From assembly GCA_963824095.1 (NCBI GenBank), contig CAWGNS010000009.1, positions 558,001-622,000 on the forward strand: a DNA stretch of 64,000 nucleotides, written 5' to 3'. The notes under the pieces were generated by a model. It saw only the letters and a program-made list of their open reading frames with translations, made no database searches and was not told the origin of the DNA. Source of the DNA: JBBDWJ01 sp963824095 (GTDB lineage: Bacteria; Acidobacteriota; Terriglobia; Bryobacterales; UBA6623). Made by a program: the position numbers and the translations under genes. Below, in pieces: positions 7,804 through 15,892 of this stretch (within the stretch, counting starts at the first letter, position 1; every line of letters starts with the position of its first letter).

Positions 7804-9490
7804 AAATGGCTGCCATCGAGTGAAAGGGCGGCGTTGGTCGTTCAAGCCCGGCTTGTGGTGCGTCTTCTACCTTCCGTTCATAGCGGCCGTTCCCGCCTAC
7901 GCGCAGACTTTCGACGGCCAATGGACGGCCGATGTTCCGTCCGGCACTGGAACGATCCAACTCGTTGTGGAACTTCACACTGCTGGGGCGGACCTGACCG
8001 GCTCTGTGAGTAGTCCCTATATCAAGCTACCCATCGCGAACGGCAGTGTCTCCCCCGAAGGAATCTCTTTCGACACGGCTCAGGCGGGCAACGGTGGAGT
8101 CACCATTCGCGCACACTACGACGGTGTTCTCGAGGGCGACGAACTCCACCTCACCGCAAATGTGGAAGGTCTGCCGTCCGACACAGAAGAAAAGCGCCAA
8201 AGCCTTGTCCTGCATCGGCGCGACCCCAACGCGCCGATCCGGGACCCTTTCGCCGAACAGCCCGCCTCGAAAGAAGTGCTCGACTGGCTCACGGCGCATG
8301 CCATCCCCATCGAGACCGTTGAAGCCGGTCACGGCTTTCGCGACCTCGAGCCGCTCCAGAGCCACATCGCCGGCGCTCGGGTCGTCGCTCTGGGAGAAGC
8401 CACGCACGGCACACGCGAATTCTTCCAGATGAAACACCGCCTGGTGGAGTTTCTGGTCAGCGAAATGGGCTTTACCGCCTTTGCGATCGAGGCAAACTGG
8501 CCCGAGGCACTTGCCGTCAACGACTACGTGCTCCACGGCACCGGCGATCCCAAGAAAGCCCTGGCTGGGATGCACTTCTGGACGTGGTACACCGAGGAGA
8601 CACTCGACATGATCGAGTGGATGCGGCAATGGAATTCGACGCACGAACGCAAGGTCAAATTCTACGGCTTTGACATGCAGTATCCCGACATGGCGGTGAG
8701 AAACGTTCTGGCGTACCTGAAGACCGTCGATCCGGAGTACGCCGCAACCCTTGAACCGCGGCTGGCGGAAGTCAGCGCGACTCAGAGTGTTCGCGACTAT
8801 CCCCAAGCTGGTGGTGCCGTGCAGGAGCAAACGCAGGCGGCACTTGGCGAACTAGCGCAGCGCCTCGACGAACGCCGCGGAGAATACTCGGCATCGAGCT
8901 CCGATACCGATTGGCAAATGGCGCGGCAGAATGCTCGCATCGCGCGGCAGGCGGAGGAAAAGCTGCGGGTCCCGTTTGCCGAGGGAGCCCAGGCGCGCGA
9001 TCGCTACATGGCCGAGAACGTGCGGTGGATTCTCGACCACGAGCCCGCGGGCACGCGCATGGTGCTGTGGGCGCACAATGGACACGTCGCCGCTTCGTCG
9101 TCGAATGCCCAGGGCGAACCTATGGGATCGCACCTGCGCCGCATGTTCGGCGATGAGCTGGTGATCGTTGGATTCGCTTTTGGCGAAGGCTCTTTCCAGG
9201 CCCGGGATTCCTCGGGCCCTCTACGCGAGTTCACGCTCGGTCCGCCGCCGGTGGGAACGCTCGACGCCACTCTGCTGCGGCTGCATTTGCCTCTGTTGGT
9301 TCTAGACCTGCGCGAGGAGCCCGCGGACGAAAAGGTGCGCAAATGGCTCAGCGTGCCGCATTTTTCGCGCCAGATCGGGGCTTCGTTCTCCGAGGATGCA
9401 GCGTGGCAGAATCAGCCGATCGAGGCGCCAAAGCAATTCGACCTGTTGTGCTTCGTCGCTCAGACGACGCGGGCTCGACCGATTCAGTGA
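7796..9490 (+). CDS. Erythromycin esterase family protein with N-terminal secreted beta domain
   Basis: Exported protein of about 556-564 residues. A signal peptide (CVFYLPFIAAVPAYAQ) is followed by a roughly 110-residue beta-rich domain (FDGQWTADVPSGTGTIQLVV) common at the N-terminus of secreted acidobacterial hydrolases. The erythromycin-esterase/succinoglycan-biosynthesis-like domain covers about residues 160-555: GEATHGTREFFQMKHRL (E201, H204) and LWAHNGHVAAS are its signature motifs. Classical Ere enzymes linearise macrolide lactones; secreted fused versions are uncharacterised, so antibiotic resistance should not be assumed. ATG 7796 overlaps the group II-intron relic; GTG 7820 is an equally good start because it sits directly before the signal peptide. 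Confidence 0.85.
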   Translation: MLENGCHRVKGRRWSFKPGLWCVFYLPFIAAVPAYAQTFDGQWTADVPSGTGTIQLVVELHTAGADLTGSVSSPYIKLPIANGSVSPEGISFDTAQAGNGGVTIRAHYDGVLEGDELHLTANVEGLPSDTEEKRQSLVLHRRDPNAPIRDPFAEQPASKEVLDWLTAHAIPIETVEAGHGFRDLEPLQSHIAGARVVALGEATHGTREFFQMKHRLVEFLVSEMGFTAFAIEANWPEALAVNDYVLHGTGDPKKALAGMHFWTWYTEETLDMIEWMRQWNSTHERKVKFYGFDMQYPDMAVRNVLAYLKTVDPEYAATLEPRLAEVSATQSVRDYPQAGGAVQEQTQAALGELAQRLDERRGEYSASSSDTDWQMARQNARIARQAEEKLRVPFAEGAQARDRYMAENVRWILDHEPAGTRMVLWAHNGHVAASSSNAQGEPMGSHLRRMFGDELVIVGFAFGEGSFQARDSSGPLREFTLGPPPVGTLDATLLRLHLPLLVLDLREEPADEKVRKWLSVPHFSRQIGASFSEDAAWQNQPIEAPKQFDLLCFVAQTTRARPIQ

Positions 9491-9690
9491 GGTTGGGCTG
9501 CGTGCGGCTGGCGCACCGGGGTTTATTCATAAAGCCTGGTGACTGTCCCCATCGGCCACCATCGGCCATCCCGTCGGGCCGCTCCGCCTTTTGACAGGCT
9601 CGTGCAAAGCGAACTCCAATCGGAGTGACTTCATTGGCGCGTCGGGAGATCGGCGACAGGCACAAGGAACGACAGTCTCGTCGCGGGCCG

Positions 9691-10740
9691 CTAGGAAGCT
9701 GTCCCTGTCTTCACGCTCTGTTCCTCGCGAGCCTTGACAAGGTCGAGCGCGACATCGACGATCATGTCCTCCTGACCTCCGACCATGTGTCTGGCGCCAA
9801 GCTCCACCAGGATTTCTCGAGTATCAATGCCGTATCTCTTAGCGGCAGTCTCCGCATGCCGCAAGAAACTGGAGTATACGCCCGCATACCCCAACGACAA
9901 CGTCTCTCGATCGACGCGCACGGGGCGCTCCTGCAACGGCCGGATGAGCTCCTCGGCGGCGTCCATCAAGGCAAACAGGTCACAGCCATGATTCAGCCCC
10001 AGCCGGTTTGCGACCGCAATCAGCACCTCCAGCGGAGCGTTTCCCGCGCCGGCCCCCATCCCCGCCAGCGACCCGTCCACGCGGGTCACGCCGTGCTGCA
10101 GGGCGACCACGGTATTCGCCACACCGAGCGAGAGGTTGTGGTGCGCGTGCATGCCCATTTGAGTTTTGGCATCCAAGACGTCCGCGAACGCGCGGAAGCG
10201 CTCGCCCACCTCGTGCATCAGTAGCGCGCCAGCCGAGTCGACGACGTAGACGCAATGCGCGCCATAGGACTCCATCAGCTTGGCCTGCCTGGCCAGCTCT
10301 TTCGGCGGTGTCATGTGGGCCATCATCAAAAAGCCCGCGACGTCCATGCCCAGATTGCGGGCGTATTCCATGTGCTGCTTGGAGACGTCCGCCTCGGTCG
10401 AGTGCGTCGCAACGCGAACCGATCGCGCGCCGGCTTCATAGGCCTGCTTGAGATCTTCCACCGTGCCGATACCGGGTATTAGCAGCACGGTGACCACCGC
10501 GCGCTCGACGTTTTCCGCCACGGCAGTAATCCATTGAACGTCGGAGTGCGCGCCGATGCCGTAGTTGAAGCTCGATCCGGAAAGTCCGTCGCCATGCGTG
10601 ATCTCGATCGCGTCCACTCCCGCGGCGTCGAGAGCGCGAGCGATGGCCGCCACCTGGTCCACGCTGTATTGGTGGCGGATGGGGTGCATGCCGTCGCGTA
10701 GTGTTACGTCCTGGATATATAGCCGTGTCGCCTTGTTCAT
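9691..10740 (-). CDS. dmpG: 4-hydroxy-2-oxovalerate aldolase
   Basis: Class II aldolase of the DmpG/MhpE/HsaF family: cleaves 4-hydroxy-2-oxoacids to pyruvate plus an aldehyde, the last carbon-carbon cleavage of meta-cleavage catabolism. 349 residues, full length. The catalytic RDGMH is at 15-19 and the metal-binding histidines in GMHAHHNL at 198-201; the C-terminal communication domain that touches the dehydrogenase is present. It lies 11 bp downstream of the acetaldehyde dehydrogenase stop, matching the known channelling complex that passes the aldehyde directly between the two proteins. Unusually, no hydratase, ring-cleavage dioxygenase or hydrolase is nearby. The last codons (KTGTAS) overlap a GGGACAG-type sequence used by nearby repeats, so the tail may be repeat-derived. 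Confidence 0.95.
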   Translation of the reverse strand: MNKATRLYIQDVTLRDGMHPIRHQYSVDQVAAIARALDAAGVDAIEITHGDGLSGSSFNYGIGAHSDVQWITAVAENVERAVVTVLLIPGIGTVEDLKQAYEAGARSVRVATHSTEADVSKQHMEYARNLGMDVAGFLMMAHMTPPKELARQAKLMESYGAHCVYVVDSAGALLMHEVGERFRAFADVLDAKTQMGMHAHHNLSLGVANTVVALQHGVTRVDGSLAGMGAGAGNAPLEVLIAVANRLGLNHGCDLFALMDAAEELIRPLQERPVRVDRETLSLGYAGVYSSFLRHAETAAKRYGIDTREILVELGARHMVGGQEDMIVDVALDLVKAREEQSVKTGTAS

Positions 10741-10751
10741 TGCTTACTTCC

Positions 10752-11675
10752 TCAGTTCGCCGCCCGCGCCGACAACTCCTCACCCGTCTTCAGCGCCGCT
10801 GAAGTCATAATGTCGAGATTCCCCGCGTAGGCCGGCAGATAGTGGGCCGAGCCTTCCACTTCCAGAAAGATAGACGACTTCAACGCCGGACCGTTGCCCA
10901 AGCCGTGCGGGCGTTGCCGCTCTGCCGCGGCAAGCGTTTCGAACTGCACTTTTTGCTTGAGACGGTAGCCGGGCACATAGCTCTGCACGGCCCTTACCAT
11001 GTCTTCGACCGACTGCTCGATCGCCTCCGGGTCGCCCTCCTCACTGAGGCAAAACACGGTGTCGCGCATGATCAACGGCGGCTCGGCGGGGTTGAGAACG
11101 ATAATGGCTTTGCCCTTCGTTGCCCCACCCACGACTTCGAGCGAACGCGCCGTCGTTTGCGTGAACTCATCAATATTGGCCCGAGTCCCAGGACCGGCGG
11201 ATTTGCTGGCGATCGAAGCCACGATCTCGGCGTAGTGCACCTTGACGACGCGGTTGACGGCCGCAACCATGGGAACCGTCGCTTGCCCCCCGCAACTCAC
11301 CATGCTCAAATTGGGAGCGTCCAGGTTCTGTCCCATGTTCACTACGGGCACGACATAGGGTCCTAAAGAAGCCGGTGTGAGGTCGATAACTCGCTTGCGA
11401 TGCGCCCGTAAGAGTTCATCGTGGCGCTTGTGTGCCTTGGCGGACGTGGCATCGTAAACAACAGCAATCTCCTGGAACTCCGGCATCTGTAAGAACGCGT
11501 CGATGCCCCCGTGGGTAACCGCTATCCCGAATCGCGCCGCCCGCGCGAGTCCTTCGGATGCTGCATCAATCCCGACCATCGCGCCCATTTCGAGTCTCTT
11601 GGATGTCCTGATTACTTTGATCATCAGGTCCGTGCCAATATTACCCGAGCCGATGATGCCGATCTTAGTACCCAT
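10752..11675 (-). CDS. dmpF: Acetaldehyde dehydrogenase (acylating)
   Basis: NAD-dependent, CoA-acylating aldehyde dehydrogenase of the DmpF/MhpF/HsaG family, converting the aldehyde released by DmpG to the acyl-CoA. 307 residues, normal length. The Rossmann motif GIIGSGNIGTD is at 6-16, and the nucleophilic cysteine is C128 in MVSCGGQATVP. First gene of the two-gene operon with the aldolase. A perfect TATAAT (11688-11683) ends seven bases before the ATG, so the mRNA probably starts at or next to the start codon. Confidence 0.95.
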   Translation of the reverse strand: MGTKIGIIGSGNIGTDLMIKVIRTSKRLEMGAMVGIDAASEGLARAARFGIAVTHGGIDAFLQMPEFQEIAVVYDATSAKAHKRHDELLRAHRKRVIDLTPASLGPYVVPVVNMGQNLDAPNLSMVSCGGQATVPMVAAVNRVVKVHYAEIVASIASKSAGPGTRANIDEFTQTTARSLEVVGGATKGKAIIVLNPAEPPLIMRDTVFCLSEEGDPEAIEQSVEDMVRAVQSYVPGYRLKQKVQFETLAAAERQRPHGLGNGPALKSSIFLEVEGSAHYLPAYAGNLDIMTSAALKTGEELSARAAN

Positions 11676-11682
11676 GCAGAGT

Positions 11683-11688
11683 ATTATA
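11683..11688 (-). promoter_or_regulatory. -10 box of the dmpF-dmpG operon
   Basis: Consensus TATAAT on the minus strand, seven bases upstream of the dmpF ATG; no good -35 at 17 bp. No ribosome-binding site lies between it and the ATG. Confidence 0.5.
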
Positions 11689-11847
11689 GTGGGACCTCCA
11701 GCTTGGCCCCCTCGATTGATATGGGCCGATATGGACCCGAGCGCTGGACCAGCGCCATTGCTCGGCCCACCCTACCAGCCCGGCGCGCACCGGATTCAGA
11801 TCGAACATAGGGGAGACCTCCGTTGCTGGCCGCGGGACCTCCTGTAT

Positions 11848-13401
11848 CTACACGCCCGCCGACACCACGGTGCCGCAACCGGCGCCCACGGTGTCGCGAG
11901 CCGCCAGTTGCCGGCGGAAGCGGACGTGGCGAATCCGCGTGAGGTTGACCAGGGGTCTCCAGACGGCGCTTACCAGGTCGTGCTTAATCAATAAATGCCA
12001 GAAACGGTTGGAGCGCTTGTATAAGTACGACATAGCGAGGTAGGGCGCGACAGCATGCCGGTCGCCGGGCCGGCGGCGCCAGATCGAGGTGTGCGAGAAC
12101 AGGCGCTGGTACATCCAGCCATAGCCGTGCTCGAGTTCCTCGGGCGACATGTGGCGGGGGCGGAACACCGCGTGGGCCGTGTCGTAGCGGCTCCAGTCGC
12201 GATGCAGCAGGCGGCCTTCGGACTCCATCTGTCGGAACAGCGGTGTCGCCGGGTAGGGCGTGAGGATGTGAAAGGTGGCGCATTCGAGACGGTTTTCCTC
12301 GACCCATTGGGCCGTGCGCGCAAATACGTCGGGGCGGTCGTGGTCGAAGCCGAGTACGAACGAGCCGTTCACCTGGATGCCGTGGTCGTGCAGCAGCGCG
12401 ACGCGGCGCGCGTAGTCGGCGGTGCGGGGCGACTGTTTGCGGGCGTCGCTGAGATTCTGATCGCTGAGCGACTCGAAGCCGACGAACACGCCGGTGCAGC
12501 CGGCCAGCGCCATGTCGCGAATCAGCCGCGGATCGTTGGTGACGTCGATGGAGACGGCCGCGCTCCAGATCCGGTCGAGCGGCCGTAGCGCGGCGCACAA
12601 CGCGCGCAGGTAGTCGGGCTTCGAACCGAGATTGTTGTCAACGAAGACGGCGTAGGGTTGTCCGTCGGCCTCGAATTCGGCGGCGATCTGGGCCGGCGCG
12701 CGCATGCGGTAGGGCATGTGGAGGCCGTCGGTGGCCAGGTAGCAGAAGCCGCAACGGTTGTGGCAACCGCGCGTGGCGATCAGGCTGGTGGTGGTGAGGA
12801 AACTGCCGCGGGGAATGATCGCGCGGCGCGGCGCCGGGTCGTCGCGATAGTCGTTCGCATAGTCGGCGGCGTAGCGCGGCTGCAGCCGGCCGGCCTCGGC
12901 GTCGGCCAGGATGCGCGGCCAGAGTTGGACACCGTCGCCGAGCGCGATGGCGTCGGCGTGCGGCGCGCATTCTTCGGGGCACGAGAGCACGTGCAGCCCG
13001 CCCATGACCACCTTGCTGCCTCGCCCGCGATAAAAGCGCGCCAGCTCAAACGCCCGCCGCGCAAACGTCAGGTGGACGCTGATCCCCACGACGGCCGGCG
13101 ACGGGTTGGCCGGGGGCGCGCCGTGGAGAAGATTCTCGTCCCAATACTCGACGCGCCAGGAGGCTGGCGTGGAGGCGGCGAAGCTGCTGAGCGCCAGAGT
13201 TGGCGTCAGCACGTGCTTGCCGAAGCTGGCGTGCGCGTCTTTGGGATAGAACGGGTTGATGAGCAGCGCGTAACGTGGCTCGACCGGCGCAGCGGGGGCG
13301 CGTGGATCGAGGGCAGGGGGCTGGGTCATCCCGGCAGGGCTCCAACGGGGCCGCAGGCGGGTCCGGAAGGGCTTGAGGGGATCGATTGTGGGGTGGGCCA
13401 T
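11848..13401 (-). CDS. B12-binding-domain radical SAM protein with C-terminal DUF4070-like region
   Basis: Cytosolic iron-sulfur enzyme of the B12-binding radical SAM superfamily, up to 517 residues. The N-terminal cobalamin-binding-like part runs from about 43 to 190 (LLINPFYPKDAH, VMGGLHVLSCPEECAPHADA, GDGVQLWP). The radical SAM core starts with C213-x3-C217-x2-C220 (RGCHNRCGFCYL), binding the 4Fe-4S cluster. The C-terminal third resembles the DUF4070 tail of HpnR/HpnJ-like enzymes. Substrate unknown; methylation or lipid modification is typical. Divergent, lone gene. Start at 13401 is supported by a TATAAA 8 nt upstream; M25 (13329) is an alternative. Confidence 0.88.
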   Translation of the reverse strand: MAHPTIDPLKPFRTRLRPRWSPAGMTQPPALDPRAPAAPVEPRYALLINPFYPKDAHASFGKHVLTPTLALSSFAASTPASWRVEYWDENLLHGAPPANPSPAVVGISVHLTFARRAFELARFYRGRGSKVVMGGLHVLSCPEECAPHADAIALGDGVQLWPRILADAEAGRLQPRYAADYANDYRDDPAPRRAIIPRGSFLTTTSLIATRGCHNRCGFCYLATDGLHMPYRMRAPAQIAAEFEADGQPYAVFVDNNLGSKPDYLRALCAALRPLDRIWSAAVSIDVTNDPRLIRDMALAGCTGVFVGFESLSDQNLSDARKQSPRTADYARRVALLHDHGIQVNGSFVLGFDHDRPDVFARTAQWVEENRLECATFHILTPYPATPLFRQMESEGRLLHRDWSRYDTAHAVFRPRHMSPEELEHGYGWMYQRLFSHTSIWRRRPGDRHAVAPYLAMSYLYKRSNRFWHLLIKHDLVSAVWRPLVNLTRIRHVRFRRQLAARDTVGAGCGTVVSAGV

Positions 13402-13409
13402 GAGTGAAC

Positions 13410-13436
13410 TTTATACCATAAAGTACTTGTCGTCAA
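13410..13436 (-). promoter_or_regulatory. Promoter of the radical SAM gene
   Basis: TTGACG (13436-13431), 15-bp spacer, TATAAA (13415-13410), ATG eight bases later; no Shine-Dalgarno in the gap. Confidence 0.45.
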
Positions 13437-13464
13437 TAAATCCGTGGGGTCGGTCCCCGTTTTT

Positions 13465-13515
13465 CCGGCGGCTGAAGCCGTGCGCTATTGGATGGTTTAG
13501 CCCCTTCGGGGCTCA
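13465..13515. repeat. Repeat family C (…GGCTGAAGCCGTG…GCTATTGGATGG), one copy
   Basis: Two adjacent palindromes: GGCTGAAGCC and CCCCTTCGGGG. Further copies at 23605-23660, 38908-38990, 45825-45930 and 63464-63705. Only this and the following repeat-like sequence fill 13402-13772 upstream of the esterase. Confidence 0.7.
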
Positions 13516-13772
13516 GGAGCTGGCGCGCCCTTGCCAGGGAGCCCGCGACCACACGTTGGTTCTTGGCAGGTTCTCACTTGCGCCACAGGCCCCGGATTCG
13601 TCCGCATCGCCGCCACACCGTCCGCATCGCCACCACATCCATCCACCTCCCGCGTCGTTGCCGCTGCCTCGACAGAAACAGTAACATTTGACTTGCGAAG
13701 CTCAGCCTGGCCCTGGCGACCGCAAGGCCGGGAAGCTCGCAAATCCTGTTTCGGCAATTGCGGAGGTAGTTC

Positions 13773-15728
13773 ATGAATACGCGGCTGCTCGGTTGGTTGG
13801 CGCTGGCAACGCTGCTGTTGGTTCCGGCGGTGGCGCAAACCAACGCGGCGGGGGTGCGCCCGATCCTCGAGTCGAAGATTCTTCCCACGGATGTGGCGAC
13901 CTACCAACTGCGCGACTACGTGGTGCGGCGCGCGGTCGATCCTCCGCAGGCCGATAGCGCGGCGCAGTGGACGAAAACCGAGCAGCAGCTTCGCGAGCAG
14001 ATGCTCAACGATGTCGTGTTTCACGGCTGGCCGGCGGACTGGGTCCACTCGCAGCCGAAATTCGAAGAGGTCGGCACGATTCCCGGCAAGGGTTACCGCA
14101 TTCGCAAACTGCGCTACGAGATCGTGCCGGGCTTCGAGAGCGTGGCGCTGCTCTATGAGCCCGAGAAGGTGAACGGCAAAGCGCCCGGCATCCTCAATAT
14201 CACCGGACATGGCGACCCCGGCAAGGCTTTCGAGTTTAAACAGAAGCGCTGCATCACCCAGGCCCAGAACGGCATTTACTCGCTGAACCTCGAATGGTTC
14301 TTCTACGGCGAGCTCAACCAGGAAGGCAATCAGCACGTTTTCGGCGCGCACCTCGACTTGGCCGGCGCGAACGGGCTCGGCTTGTTCTATCTGGAGATGC
14401 GGCGCGGTCTGGATTACCTGGCGCAGCTCCCCGGCGTCGACCCGCAGCGGCTCGGCGTCACCGGGCTTTCCGGCGGCGGCTGGCAGACGATCGTGCTCAG
14501 CGCGCTCGACGAACGCGTCAAAGTCTCGGTGCCGGTGGCGGGTTTTTCGTCGACGGTGCCGCGTGTCGAGGATGCGCAGCACGGCGACCTGGGCGATTTC
14601 GAGCAGAACGGCAGCGACCTGTTGCAGGGGCGCGACTATCCGTGGCTGGTGGCGATGCGCGCGCCGCGGCCGACCTTGCTGGTCTATAACGCCGAAGACA
14701 ACTGCTGCTTTCGCGGGCCGCTCGCCAAGCCCTACGTCTATGACGGCGTCCGCCGCTTTTTCGCGCTCTACGGCAAGGAAGGCGATTTCGACTGGCACGA
14801 AAACCGCGACCCGGGCACGCACAACTATCAGCTCGACAACCGCCAGGCCTCTTACCGTTTCTTCAGCCGCGAGTTCGGGCTGCCGCCGATCGAGGAATCG
14901 ACCGACGTCGGCGCCGAACTGCACAGCGGCGAGGAACTAACCGTCGGCTTGCCGGCGGGGAACCTGACGATCCTGGGGCTGGCCCGCCAGCTTGCACGGC
15001 AGATCGAGCGGCCCGCGCTGCCGGCCGACAACGCCGGGCGTGACGCGCTGAGAAAGCGGCTGCGCGAGACGATCCGTCTCGACACGCATCCCATCGATCG
15101 CGTCTGGACGATCGCGATGACCAAGCACGGCGGCGTCGAGAGCCGCTCGCACATTTTCGCGATGCAAGGCGGCTTGAGCGCGGACGGCGTCTGGCTGCAG
15201 CCGATGGACGGCAGGGAAAATCCGCCGATCACCATCGTGCTCGACGACAAAGGGCGCGCCGGGTCGGCCGCTGTCGTCGCCGATCGCATCAACCGCGGCG
15301 AGCAGGTGCTGGCGCTCGACCTCTCGTTCAGCGGCAGCGCCTGGACTGACGACGACGTCTGGAGCCTGCAGCAGGTGATCGACACGCAAGGCGAGCGGCC
15401 GCTGGGGATTCGCGTGGGGCAACTGTTGGCGATCACCAAGTGGCTGCGCGAGCGGGCCGGCGGCGCGCCGGTGCGCGTCGAAACCAAAGGCATCCGCAGC
15501 CAACTGGCGGCGCTGATGGCGGCGGCGGTGGAGCCCGGCGTGTTTACCGAGATCCGCACCACCAACGGGATGGACAGCCTGCAGTATGTCTACGACAAGC
15601 CGGTGAAGTTTTCGGATGGGCCGGATTTGTTTTGCCTGGACCTTTTTCAGAAGACCGACATCGACCAGTTGACCGGGTTGGCCGAGCCGGCCAAGGTTGT
15701 GGTGGTGAAGGAAATCGCCGAGAAATAG
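13773..15728 (+). CDS. Secreted alpha/beta hydrolase, acetyl xylan esterase-like, two-part
   Basis: 651-residue exported hydrolase. Signal peptide MNTRLLGWLALATLLLVPAV-AQ, then an alpha/beta-hydrolase domain to about residue 375: the oxyanion/His-Gly region NITGHGDPGK, nucleophile S233 in TGLSGGGWQT, acid region LLVYNAEDNCCF and catalytic histidine in DPGTHNYQ. The C-terminal 250 residues form a second, weaker alpha/beta-like unit without an obvious nucleophile. Acetyl xylan esterase/dienelactone hydrolase-like; probably deacetylates plant polysaccharide. A paralogue with the same plan (nucleophile motif GASGGGTQT) is at 40110-42377. Start preceded by GGAGGTAGTTC, a good ribosome-binding site. 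The long opposite-strand frames are shadows. Confidence 0.85.
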   Translation: MNTRLLGWLALATLLLVPAVAQTNAAGVRPILESKILPTDVATYQLRDYVVRRAVDPPQADSAAQWTKTEQQLREQMLNDVVFHGWPADWVHSQPKFEEVGTIPGKGYRIRKLRYEIVPGFESVALLYEPEKVNGKAPGILNITGHGDPGKAFEFKQKRCITQAQNGIYSLNLEWFFYGELNQEGNQHVFGAHLDLAGANGLGLFYLEMRRGLDYLAQLPGVDPQRLGVTGLSGGGWQTIVLSALDERVKVSVPVAGFSSTVPRVEDAQHGDLGDFEQNGSDLLQGRDYPWLVAMRAPRPTLLVYNAEDNCCFRGPLAKPYVYDGVRRFFALYGKEGDFDWHENRDPGTHNYQLDNRQASYRFFSREFGLPPIEESTDVGAELHSGEELTVGLPAGNLTILGLARQLARQIERPALPADNAGRDALRKRLRETIRLDTHPIDRVWTIAMTKHGGVESRSHIFAMQGGLSADGVWLQPMDGRENPPITIVLDDKGRAGSAAVVADRINRGEQVLALDLSFSGSAWTDDDVWSLQQVIDTQGERPLGIRVGQLLAITKWLRERAGGAPVRVETKGIRSQLAALMAAAVEPGVFTEIRTTNGMDSLQYVYDKPVKFSDGPDLFCLDLFQKTDIDQLTGLAEPAKVVVVKEIAEK

Positions 15729-15732
15729 GTCC

Positions 15733-15868
15733 GTAGAGACAGGCGCTATCGCCTGTCGCAGGGTGGGACAGATCATCCCTCTGGCGTCCTATCGGTCGAA
15801 TGCCGGCGTCCTGGCGGCGGTGGGCCGCCGCTTCGCGGCGGCCGACAGGCGAGAGCGCCTGTCTCCAC
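15733..15868. repeat. Inverted-pair repeat, family D (GTAGAGACAGGCGCTNTCGCCTG)
   Basis: Arms at 15733-15758 and 15843-15868 are near-perfect reverse complements; each contains its own palindrome (ACAGGCG...CGCCTGT). The same paired form occurs at 28559-28684; partial or single copies at 22238-22268, 45968-45993 and 62674-62700. Confidence 0.8.
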
Positions 15869-15892
15869 ATGTACACGGGCCCGTAGCAGGGC

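Noticed and set aside
13497..14924. 475-codon minus-strand frame
   Set aside because: Antisense to the secreted esterase; no leader, no domain.
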